Below, in pieces: positions 11,185 through 20,400 of a stretch of 64,000 bases of DNA. The translations under genes and the position numbers were made by a program. This stretch comes from Apiosordaria backusii (taxonomy: Eukaryota > Ascomycota > Sordariomycetes > Sordariales > Lasiosphaeriaceae): assembly GCA_030549205.1 (NCBI GenBank), contig JAUKTV010000001.1:4030001-4094000 (forward strand), written 5' to 3'. The notes beneath the pieces were generated by a model. That model saw nothing but the letters and a program-made list of their open reading frames with translations. It had not been told where the DNA came from and ran no database searches. Positions within the stretch are counted from its first letter, which is position 1; each line of letters begins with the position of its first letter.

Positions 11185-12614
11185 ATGTCTACTTCACCCA
11201 CCTTAGGCAACCTCCCCAAGACCTTCCGCGCAGCTGTGCTGACGGGCCCTGACCAGCCCTTTGAGCTTCAGGCACTTCCCTTGGTTCCCCCTGGCCCGGG
11301 ACAGATCTTGGTCAAGGTCCTTGCGTGCGGGATTTGTCATACTGATGCGTTTATTGCGGGGGGTCTGATCCCTGCTACTTTTCCGAGGATTTTGGGACAT
11401 GAGATTATTGGTGAGGTTGCTGCGCTGGGTGAGGGGGGGATGACATTTGGTATTGGGGAGAGGGTTGGCGGTGGTTGGCATGGAGGTATGTGATTTTCTC
11501 TTGTCGTTCCTTCCCTTTTATCGCACCTTCCTTGTGTCGATCCTTCCTTTTGTCGTTCCTTCCGTGTGGCGTTCCTTCCCTTTGCAGTTCCTTCCGGCTA
11601 TCGTTCCTTCCTTTCATTGTTCCTTCCAGTTATCGTTCCTTCCTTTTGTCGTTTCCCCTTTTATCCTTTCCCCATTTTGTCGTTTAACACATTACCACAT
11701 TACCACATTACCCCTTTCCACCTTTTCACCTTTTCATATCCCTCTTTTACTAACAAGCCCCCCAGGCCATGACGGCACCTGCCCCTCCTGCCTCAAAGGC
11801 CAATACCAATACTGCGACAACGAAGCCATCAACGGATTAAGCATGAACGGCGGATACGCTGAATACTGCCTCCTCCGCTCCGAAGCCGTCTCCCGCATCC
11901 CCGCCGACCTGGATCCTGCCTCCACCGCTCCGTCAGTGACAGATTCCCTTGTTGTCTCCTTTGTCCCTGTGCTCCAATTGCTCCTGATCGAGCGAGTAAG
12001 AGCCGCCGAGTATGCTAACAAATTTGGCGTAGGTTCCTCTGCGCTGGCACAACCGTCTTCAACTCACTCCGCCACAGCGGCATCATTCCCGGAGAGGAAG
12101 CCATCGTCGCCGTTCAAGGCGTTGGTGGTCTCGGCCATTTGGCCATTCAATACTCCAAAGCGATGGGGTATAGGACTATAGGTATCTCCACCGGCAGTGA
12201 GAAAAGGGAGCTGGTGATGAAGGAGTTGGGGGCGGAGGGGTACGTCGATTCATTGGCGGATGATCCGGTGGAGAAGCTGCAGGAGATGGGAGGGGCGAGG
12301 GTGATTGTGAGCACGGCGCCGAGTGCGAATGCGGTGGGGGTATATTGGGGGGGTTGACGAATTTGGGGAAGCTGGTTGTGCTGGCGCCGGGGGGGGATGT
12401 GGCGTTTGATACGTTTGTTATGGTTACCAAGGCGTTGTCGGTGAGTGGGTGGTCGACGGGGACGGCGGTGGATGCGGAGGAGGCGGTTGCGTTTGCGAGG
12501 CGGAATGGGGTGAGGTGTTTTGTGGAGAGGTTTCCGTTGGAGCAGGTGAATGAGGCTTTTTTGGGGATGAAGGAGGGGAGGCCGAGGTTTAGGAATGTGT
12601 TGGTTATGGGGTGA
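11185..12614 (+). CDS. Zinc alcohol dehydrogenase (MDR family), frame break in last exon
   Basis: Exons 11185-11485, 11766-11931 and 12033-12614 encode a medium-chain zinc alcohol dehydrogenase of about 350 aa. Catalytic zinc ligands are C48 (ACGICHTD) and H72-E73 (GHEIIGE). A structural-zinc-like lobe (GTCPSCLKGQYQYC) keeps three cysteines, and VGGLGHLAIQYSK is the Rossmann NAD(P) loop. Intron 1 is unusually long (280 bp) and filled with a 16-bp tandem repeat; intron 2 is 101 bp. Within exon 3 the frame stops at 12355-12357 and family-like sequence (GGLTNLGKLVVLAPGGDVAF) resumes in another frame. One missing G in the runs at 12336-12340 or 12347-12353 explains this. An upstream in-frame ATG at 11032 would add 51 Arg/Ser/His-rich residues resembling a mitochondrial presequence. 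Either a sequence error or a very recent null allele. Confidence 0.82.
11505..11660 (+). repeat. 16-bp pyrimidine-rich minisatellite in ADH intron 1
   Basis: About ten tandem units with core CGTTCCTTCC recur at 16-bp spacing (11505, 11522, 11538, 11554, 11570, 11586, 11602, 11618, 11634, 11650; only the first interval is 17). Units are diverged at the core's first bases and in the tail. The array lies wholly inside the 280-bp intron and largely accounts for its length. Confidence 0.85.
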
Positions 12615-12666
12615 AGTGGTATTTGTCTAGGTGATGTGAGTGAATGGCAATCCGCTATCTACCTAC

Positions 12667-14450
12667 CTAGCTCTGTGGTGTTCTCTCTTCGGCTCCGTAC
12701 TCCAATAGCAACTTTTCCACCGCCGCCATGTCCTTACGAAGGTAGTTAGTAGGAAATGAGAACCCGAGAATACCTTCACTCCCGTCAGTCGGACTGAGCC
12801 TCCGGGCAATACTTAGAGGCGAGTGGCCATGAAGTCGATTCATCGCTACTCCGAGGGCAGAATCTTCCGTCCATGGCGTTTCCGTTGGATCACCAACATG
12901 GTTAGGATCAGCACCCGCGTGCAATAATGTCCGGGTAATTTCAGCGCAATGGGAAGCAGCGGCGACTTGAAGTGGTGTTGTATAAAACCTCTGGAGATTG
13001 CAAAGTGCACTGAGTCGCGCAACGGGACATTCGCCCTGCCCGTGTCTGAGAGCGAAACAGCCATGGTCACTATTGTGACCGGTTGCATGCGCCGCAAATT
13101 GGTTGATTAGTAAAGACCCAGGATCAATGTGCTGAAAATAGTTGTCACAGAGGAAGTATAATCCTGCACCCGAACTCGGGTCCAAAATGGAACTTTCTAG
13201 TTGTGCCAGCAATTCGGTCACTGTCCCCGACATGGTGCGTTCTGGCGTGTTTCTCACAAAATCCCGAACACCGTTCTGACGATTATCCAAAAACAATTCC
13301 CAAGGAGTCATTGGCATCTTTGAGGTTGTCATAACAGTGAGGCGCTTCCGTAGAAGCCACTCGTTCTCGTTGATCAATGCCCTGGCACAAGGCCAAAGAC
13401 CAAGAAGCAGGACGTTGAATAGAAGCCCGCCTTGCAACTCCTCAAAGCGAGAGGGCCATGAGAAATACCAGAATGGCAGGATACGATGATCGACCGTGTG
13501 CCCCAATGATACCCCGTAGGCGGCCATGGGTATGATACTATATTGTATCCCACCTTCAAATGGTGAAGGGCCTATATGCATGTAATTACGCTCTGCCTTC
13601 CCCAGCATGTACGAAGCAAAAGAAGCAAAATGTGGCTTTGCTGGATTCAGGAACTGCAGCAAGGTTTCGGTTTGGGAAACAATGATTGGTTCCCATCTTT
13701 CGCGTGAAAACTCCAATTCGACTGTGAGGATCAGTGCTAAAGTCATACACGAGTGTGCCTAAAGACGCCTGCAGAGTTTATGCTCCATGAATGCAGACGC
13801 TTCAAGGACAGTGCAGTCTGTACCCAACGTAACAGGGCCATCATCCAACATGTGGAGCTCGGTGGGCGCCATGACCGTTTGGAGGGCAGCAGCAAACAAG
13901 TCTCCCATGGTAATGACGGGTACCGCCCGAAAAAAAGTTTGCATGATGTGTTGCTGATCTTTCAGACTCCAGGAATTCCCGGACAGTATAATGAGCAATC
14001 TTGGCTTCAAATCCAGGTGTGGTGGAATCCAGCTTTTCTTGTGGTTCAAAACGCACAAGGCAGCCACAGCTTTCCTTGAGCGATTCCATATCAAACGGTC
14101 CATAACCGTGGCCCTCAATAGTGTCAAAAAGAGAGCAGGCATCTGCAAGTGTTCCAGCTGACAATGAGAAGTCCGGGACGCTGCTCCAAGCGTCGGCGTA
14201 GAAAAGCAGCCAGTGCAGAGCATACCGGACCAGTGGCTTTTCTTCTTCGATAATAAGGAAGTGGTGTGTTGCGCAAACCACATCCCAAGACCTTGGCATC
14301 CATCGTTTGCTAGCCAACAGACGCTCTGTGCGCTGTATGTAGCTTATGAGACCATGAGGCTTTTTAACAATGAATCGGGACATGCACCAGTTCTGAAATG
14401 AGAGAATTATAGACGTCAGCCTTCTTAAGGAACAAGGCTGCCTGGTCGTG
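12667..14450 (-). pseudogene. Decayed STAND (NACHT-type)/ankyrin protein, C-terminal remnant
   Basis: Reading minus strand, a segment around 14400-13940 has the post-NACHT signature AHYTVREFLESERS seen in fungal STAND proteins. The frame then shifts at a T7 run (13930-13936): family-like reading jumps from HANFF to RAVPVITMGDLF. It meets an in-frame TAG at 13759-13761, then continues in the same frame to 12667 with two ankyrin-like units (TPLQVAAASH...LLHAGADPN and AAVEKLLLEYGAEE). The NTPase domain and N-terminus are absent, so the copy is 5' truncated. The TAG could derive from CAG by a C-to-T change in a CpA context, as repeat-induced point mutation makes; that is inference. Intact relatives act in non-self recognition. 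The left boundary is firm; the right one is approximate. Confidence 0.7.
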
Positions 14451-14812
14451 TTTTTCGTGTAGGAATTTATCTCATGGCTTGTCAAATGCTGTTGGGCTAG
14501 GCGTAGCCCGGTGTTAAGCCCACATTGGTGGGGCGATTCCCCAGAGACCCACAGCGGGCACCACCCCACCGTTCCCATCAGTCCCACAGTATCCCTGTCA
14601 TTATCGGGAGCTCCAGAGCAGCTCTCTCGCACGGTATTGCCCCGCCAAGGTGCTCATCGCGCGCCTGACCATCAGCCATAACCCGAAGCTGTTCCTTCGT
14701 TGCAGGACTGTATAAAACTTGTGGCATATCCTCTCTTTCCCGCTTACACAAAACGTCACCCCAGGCAGCTTCATCATCGATTGCCATCTCCAAACCATCT
14801 CCATCAATCATC

Positions 14813-15926
14813 ATGTCCAGCGACACTAACAGCATCCGGAAGGGCAAGGCCCCGGAGTCTACGAATGGCGGTTTCCGACCTCAGGGTAACATGGTCGCTG
14901 TTGTTCCCCCCAAGCCCGAGGATTTGCAGAGAAGCTATGCGACAGTCGTTGACGCAAACGCCAACCCCAAGGGTTGGTATGGTAGCATGAGTATGCCGCT
15001 TCCCAATCCAAACACAACCTTTTTGATCTTATCCATAGCTAACAACTGAACCCCCAGTCAATGGAATCGGTACTCTCATTGGTACCATGGGTGCGATCCC
15101 TTGCTGCATCTGCTGCCCCAACCCATACAAATCCGTCGGCCAAGGTAACGTTGGTCTCGTTACCAAGTTCGGCAAGTTCTACAAGGCCGTCGACCCCGGT
15201 CTCGTCAAAGTCAACCCTCTTTCCGAGACCCTCATCCAAGTCGACGTCAAGATCCAGATCGTCGAGGTCCCTAAGCAGGTTTGCATGACAAAGGACAACG
15301 TCAGCGTTCATCTCACCTCGGTCATCTACTATCATATCGTCGCCCCCCACAAAGCCGCCTTCGGCATCACCAACGTCCGCCAGGCCCTCATCGAGCGCAC
15401 TCAGACCACCCTTCGCCACGTCGTCGGTGCCCGAGTCCTCCAAGATGTCATTGAGCGCCGCGAGGAACTCGCCCAGTCCATCGGTGAGATCATCGAGGAC
15501 GTCGCCGCCGGATGGGGTGTTCAGGTCGAGAGCATGCTCATCAAAGATATCATTTTCAGCAACGAGCTTCAGGAATCACTGTCCATGGCCGCCCAATCCA
15601 AGAGAATCGGTGAAAGCAAGATCATTGCTGCCAAGGCGGAGGTTGAGGCTGCTAAGCTCATGAGACAGGCGGCTGATATCCTGTCTTCCGCCCCTGCCAT
15701 GCAGATCCGCTACCTGGAGGCAATGCAGGCCATGGCCAAGAGCGCCAACAGCAAGGTCATCTTCTTGCCTGCGGCCAACCAGACCATGCCCAGCACTCAG
15801 CAATTCGAGAATGCGCTGGCTGGCGGATCGGGGAACAAGAATTACAACACTTTTGAGGAGGGGAGCAGCAGCACTGATCCCGGGTTCCAGCAGGCGATCA
15901 ACGCCAGGATCATTGAGAATATCTAG
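14813..15926 (+). CDS. Stomatin/SPFH-domain membrane protein
   Basis: Two exons (14813-14990, 15058-15926) with a 67-bp intron give 348 aa. After a ~55-residue cytosolic lead, a short hydrophobic hairpin (INGIGTLIGTMGAIPCCICCPNPY) carries four clustered cysteines, likely palmitoylated. The SPFH/band-7 domain follows (GLVTKFGKFYKAVDPGLVKV, VSVHLTSVIYYHIV, then an Ala/Glu-rich coiled coil SKIIAAKAEVEAAKLMRQAA) and a conserved C-terminal oligomerisation segment. Such proteins scaffold membrane microdomains; fungal stomatins are linked to hyphal tips and endosomes. The C-terminus is Ser/Gly-rich. The fold assignment is secure; cellular role is inferred from the family. Confidence 0.92.
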
Positions 15927-17252
15927 GCCGACTTGATGGCGCAGATTTCCCATGGTGGAGACAAGGACGTTTTTTCTTTCGGTAAAACCCATGAACGGAC
16001 AAAAACACACGAAAAAGCTTATACAAATACCACAACAAAATCATGAAAAATACCCCCCTACCGCACTCATAGTCGATATCCTCTTGTTTTGTACATGGCT
16101 TGGAATGGACGGAATGAAGGAATGAATCATGATTAGCATGATGAGGAAAGATTAATACGGAGGGACATGAAAGAGAGAGAGAACCAGCGAGAGAGATACC
16201 ACTTGGTACTTTGCGTCATGCTTTTCTGGTTTATTATTTGCTAGTGTTATGTTTCTTGATACCTGATACCACCTTCGCTTTCTTACTTCTTCTTTAGGGT
16301 TTATTTTAGTTGGTTTCACCTTTCTGGTGAACAGAGGAAATACATATTTGTTCGCTTTATAGCCCAGACTACTCCCAGGGCACCATTGTTGACCTACCTA
16401 TTGAGCTCTGCTTCCTGATCTTCATAGGCAACCGTTTAATGATATGGCCTCGCGCTCTCATATCAAGCTAATGGGGTTCCTCTTTATCTTCACTAGAGTT
16501 TAGCTATGGGTATGACCAGATCAAGTGAAGAACAGTGAAGATAACAAGGTCGGCGTACGCTTTGTTCAATAAGGTATGTTCTGTTGGAAGGAAGTAAGGT
16601 ATCCATGACCAAGCTCGTCAAGATCCATCATAATCCCGCAGTGAACTATGGAGGCCAACGGTGCTAACTGGTGGTGTCATGTGCAACAATCAACATCGCA
16701 TAATATCTGGAAATATTATTTTCGGGGCCCCCGCCTCTTTCACCAGAACTCGTCTGCGAAAACACAACTCAAATAGAGATCCGCTTGCCCACGATGTCAT
16801 TTATTCAAACTCGATCAGAATCATGAACAGAGATCCGCTTGCTCGCGGCGCCATATATTCAGGCTCAGATAAGGGTTGCAAACAAAGCTCCGCTTGGCCA
16901 CGATGCCTTTTATTGTAGCTTGGATGAAGCACAGATCAAGTGAACAATTCACATTCTTATCGGGAAGTAGATATCAACAATTCACTATGCTCCTCAAATA
17001 CTTGCTCCGTGTCCTGCCCTGACGATCGATTCACTTGATTGTCGACACACTGGGAGCAAATCGGGGGCCAGCGGGTCACCCTCTAGGAGGGCATAAAAAT
17101 CCACCATCTTTTCCTCTTCCTTTTCGTTCCCTTCTTCCTCTCTCTCTCAACATCATCAACCTCATCCATACTGATTTGCTTTGCTTCCGTCGCCAGAGTA
17201 CCTAACCACCTCGCATTCTTTTCTTCATCTCACCAACCCATCCATCACCAAG
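15927..17252. other. Intergenic with degenerate tandem repeat
   Basis: Stomatin 3' UTR, then AT-richer spacer, then a three-copy tandem repeat (16775-16930), then the promoter of the secreted-protein gene with a TATA-like CATAAAAAT around 17092 and pyrimidine-rich leader (17107-17150). No gene is recognised. Confidence 0.5.
16775..16930 (+). repeat. Three-copy ~54-bp degenerate tandem repeat
   Basis: Units begin at 16775 (AGAGATCCGCTTGCCCACGA), 16829 (AGAGATCCGCTTGCTCGCGG) and 16884 (AAAGCTCCGCTTGGCCACGA), giving spacings of 54 and 55 bp. Each continues with a TTTATTCA- or TATATTCA-like stretch. The copies are diverged and not coding. Confidence 0.75.
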
Positions 17253-17985
17253 ATGTGCTCACTTTTCTCCATTCTCTTACTGAATGGCATCCTGGCCTTC
17301 GTCCTCCTCACCACCGTTTTCGCCCTCAATGTTGAGCATCCCGCCACTGTGGCCCATGCTGCCCCCACTGCCCGCTCTGTGGACACCACGTCCGTCGCCA
17401 ACACCACCTCCATCGACGAATTCACCTTCCACCCCCAGCCCGTCCCCTGCGGCGAGGTGAACCTCCTGCTCGTTGGCATCCCCCCTTACCACCCCCTCGT
17501 CAAAGCCGGTGGTTTCGACCCCCGCATGATTGAAGCCATTCTCACCAATGACACCGACCTCCTCGTTGCCTCTGGCTACAACGTCCGTATGCTTCTCTTC
17601 GGCCCAGAGCAGCCTCTCTCTGTTCTTCAGGAGCAGATGGCGGATGTATCGTGCTGGCATGGCACTGGGGTTGGCTTTGGCGAAAGGGGGACAACAGACG
17701 AGGCTTTGACGGTTAGGTTTGAGGAGACGATTCACTTCTTCCGGAACAGGGTGCCGAAGGGGCCGATTATGTTCAACTCTTCGCCTACTACGTTTTTGCC
17801 GACGCTGCAGAGGCATTTTCCGATTAGGGATGGGGTGGATTGTAAGAAGGTTGGGACGCCGGGGAAGCTTCTGGTAGGTTTTATAGGGGGGGAGAGAGGG
17901 GAGAATGAGTTCTACTAACCGTCTATTTGAACAGGGCCTCCGGATCATTTGCGATGAGAGTGTCTGCACCAAGGAGGGCTACTAG
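17253..17985 (+). CDS. Small secreted conserved fungal protein
   Basis: Two exons (17253-17873, 17935-17985; 61-bp intron with CTACTAACC branch point and AACAG acceptor) give 223 aa. An N-terminal signal peptide (residues 1-25, LFSILLLNGILAFVLLTTVF core) is followed by a Thr/Ala/Val-rich linker and a globular part beginning PCGEVNLLLVGIPPYHPLVK. Distinct stretches are SWH-type SCWHGTGVGFGERGTTDEAL, a Pro-rich PKGPIMFNSSPTTF, and a C-terminal pair ICDESVC suggesting a disulfide. N-glycosylation sequons occur (NTTS, NDTD). I recognise this only as a conserved ascomycete secreted or vacuolar protein of unknown function; the globular part has a loose Rossmann-like beta-alpha rhythm. Confidence 0.8.
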
Positions 17986-18829
17986 GTAGCCAGCTACAGA
18001 GTGTGGTTTTCTGCGACACCTCGACAACAACACCGTGCACCCAGCCTGGTCATGCAGCTGATACACCACGGTGCGAACATTTCAGACATGGATTTCGCAC
18101 ATGCATACATACGGAGCAAAGGAATAAATAGAGGGATACATATAGGCCTAGGGAAAGGGTGCAAATAAGGATGGAGGAAGAGGGACATTGACTGGCGCTA
18201 AATGATACCCCACTGCTTTCTTTCACATTTTCTTTTGTTTCTTGTTTTGGTTACTTGTTGATACTGTTTTTGGCTGTTTCATTCATGTTGTGTTGGAACA
18301 TTTTGTGTGTTTTCCTGGATACTTTCTAGACTTTCTAGGTAGACTCTCTCACTGTGGGAATGCACCTGCGCTTGAGGTCCGAACCACCGGACCCGGGGCC
18401 GGTCCCACTGAGAGCACCGGGCCGATTGCTGACGTCCGGTCTTCGGCATCCGGATTGCACCTTCCGTCCGGTGACTGTCCGATCCTTCACCAACAGTGAA
18501 GTTGAGTCACCAGGTAATCTCACCTGTCATGGACAGGCACAATCCTGTGCGCCTTCCCTCTCGACCTTTGCTACGTTTAGATTCTAAATTCTCTAGACTT
18601 TTCTCCGGTATTCAGATATACCACATCAAATGAGGGCTAGACGAGCATTTCAACACCGCCGCCATCCCTCTCCAATACACACATTGGATACGCAGGATAT
18701 CAAAAGAACCATTGCATAGGTCTCTATATTCGACATGTGCGCTGGAAATCAAGTATCTCAACGCTGACCAATCCTCCAGCAGATCTCTATATGCGTCACT
18801 GCATTCCAAGCAGTCATCAAACCGACCTT
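17986..18829. other. Intergenic between convergent genes
   Basis: Spacer of 844 bp between a plus-strand and a minus-strand gene, so it should hold both 3' UTRs. A GC-rich patch (18375-18425) contains self-complementary ACCGGACC/GGCCGGTCC elements. No gene is seen. Confidence 0.5.
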
Positions 18830-20299
18830 TCAACCCCTCCCTTCACCTCTCACCCTCTTCACCACCCTCTTAAACCCATCTCCCACCTTCTCCCCCTCCT
18901 CCCTCGCCTTCTCCAGTCCACCCGGCCTCAACCCCCCAGGCAAGAACCACCACATCAGCAAGATGAAAATCAAAATCGCCAAACAAATCGGCTGCAGCAC
19001 CTCGACCCCCTTGCTCTGCGCAATAGCCCCCACCGCAAAAGGGAACAACGCCGCTCCTCCCCCACCAAAAGCCGCCGCAAACCCAATGGCAGAAACGTGG
19101 TAATCGCTCGGTAACAGCTTCGTCGCCGCGACAATAGCAGCAGGGAACAACGGCCCGAGGAAGAAACCCAAGAACGTCGCAAAGGTGGTTGACGCGGCAT
19201 AGTTGGGCACAGTCCAGTAAAGAACTTGCATCACGATCGAGAGGACGAGGTAAGCCGTAATCGCCAGTTTCTCTCCTATCCTCCCGGTCACGAAACCCAA
19301 GACTACCCGTCCGACTGTTAACCCGAGCCAGAAAAACGTTACTGATAGACCGGCCAAAAAGGGCTCGGCATGTCGGACGCGGAGCATAAAGGTTACTATC
19401 CAACCACCGAGTGACACCTCGGCCCCGACGTACCCGAGCAGGAAAAAGGCCAGGATCCAAGTGATGGGTTCTTTGAGGACGGTCCGGGTGGTGGTGCGTT
19501 TGCCGCCGGTGGCGTCGAGGAATTGAGCGCGGTAGACTTTGGCGGTGGCCCGCCAGAAGGCAGTTGTTAACCCCACCAAGGCGAGGCCGTCTAGGCCGAT
19601 CATGACATAGTAGAAGGTGTACCACTGCAGCCCGCCCTTTGTGACCATTGCTGTTGCGATCAGGGGGCCGATGGTGGCTCCCAAACCGTAGGCGCCGTGG
19701 AGGAGGCCGAGGAGCTCGTTGGCGTTGTGCATGTTGCCTACCCAGGCGTTCCAGGCTGAGTCTTCGATGCCGTTGCCGTAGCCGGTGAAGGCGAGGACTA
19801 CTGGGAGGACGGGGTAGGGGGGGTGGAATACAAGGGGGAGGATGCCGATTAGGCGGCAGATGGGACCGAGGACGGCGATGCCGACTTGGCCGAAGTGGTG
19901 GTGGACTAGGGAGTTGGTGAGGGCTGCGAGGGTGTACCCGATAAAGGGGGAGAGGAAGACGAGGGAGACGGCGGTGTAGGAGATGTTGTAGTAGGTTTCG
20001 ATCTGGGGGTTGGTTAGTCTGGGTGTATGAAGATGGGTAGCGGGACATACGTAAGGGAGGAGGGCACCGACGGCGCCGTCGGTCATGCCCATTAGAATGA
20101 AGGCGTAGATGGTGCTGAAGAAGCGGACCATATTGGTGGTGGATTCGTTCCATCGTTGTTGAAGGGGCGGGGCGGTGACCTCTTCGTCGGTGGTCTCTTC
20201 TGAGATGTCGACCTTTTCAGGATCGCGTGCGGGAGTGATAGACTCGTCCATCTTGGAGTTGTCGACACCGACGACGTGGTCATGAGCGGCGGTCGACAT
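18830..20299 (-). CDS. MFS transporter, FucP/BSC6-like
   Basis: Two exons (20299-20051, 20002-18830) flank a 48-bp in-frame intron (GTATGT...CCCAG); reading through it adds 16 unlikely residues inside helix-loop 1, and splicing gives LLPYIETYYNIS, 473 aa. About 12 hydrophobic helices are seen, with an acidic N-terminus and a basic C-terminus (KRVVKRVRGEGRG). The sequence NMVRFFSTIYAFILMGMTDG followed by GALLPY and GYGNGIEDSAWNAWVGN resembles fungal fucose-permease-like/BSC6 MFS proteins rather than sugar porters (no PESPR or PETKGR). Substrate unknown. A TATA box lies ~95 bp upstream of the ATG. Confidence 0.88.
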   Translation of the reverse strand: MSTAAHDHVVGVDNSKMDESITPARDPEKVDISEETTDEEVTAPPLQQRWNESTTNMVRFFSTIYAFILMGMTDGAVGALLPYVCPATHLHTPRLTNPQIETYYNISYTAVSLVFLSPFIGYTLAALTNSLVHHHFGQVGIAVLGPICRLIGILPLVFHPPYPVLPVVLAFTGYGNGIEDSAWNAWVGNMHNANELLGLLHGAYGLGATIGPLIATAMVTKGGLQWYTFYYVMIGLDGLALVGLTTAFWRATAKVYRAQFLDATGGKRTTTRTVLKEPITWILAFFLLGYVGAEVSLGGWIVTFMLRVRHAEPFLAGLSVTFFWLGLTVGRVVLGFVTGRIGEKLAITAYLVLSIVMQVLYWTVPNYAASTTFATFLGFFLGPLFPAAIVAATKLLPSDYHVSAIGFAAAFGGGGAALFPFAVGAIAQSKGVEVLQPICLAILIFILLMWWFLPGGLRPGGLEKAREEGEKVGDGFKRVVKRVRGEGRG

Positions 20300-20392
20300 T
20301 GTGATGGGGAATACGCACGAGTACTGGGTGATGCTGATGAGGTCGAATTCGGGGAAGGCATCTCGCGACGACTTGAGGACCCTCTTGACCCT

Positions 20393-20400
20393 CTTATATA
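20393..20400 (-). promoter_or_regulatory. TATA box of MFS transporter
   Basis: TATATAAG on the minus strand, about 95 bp upstream of ATG 20299. Confidence 0.55.

Noticed and set aside
18870..20153. 427-codon minus-strand ORF rich in Arg/Pro
   Set aside because: Alternative frame of the MFS transporter; low-complexity composition typical of a shifted GC-rich gene.
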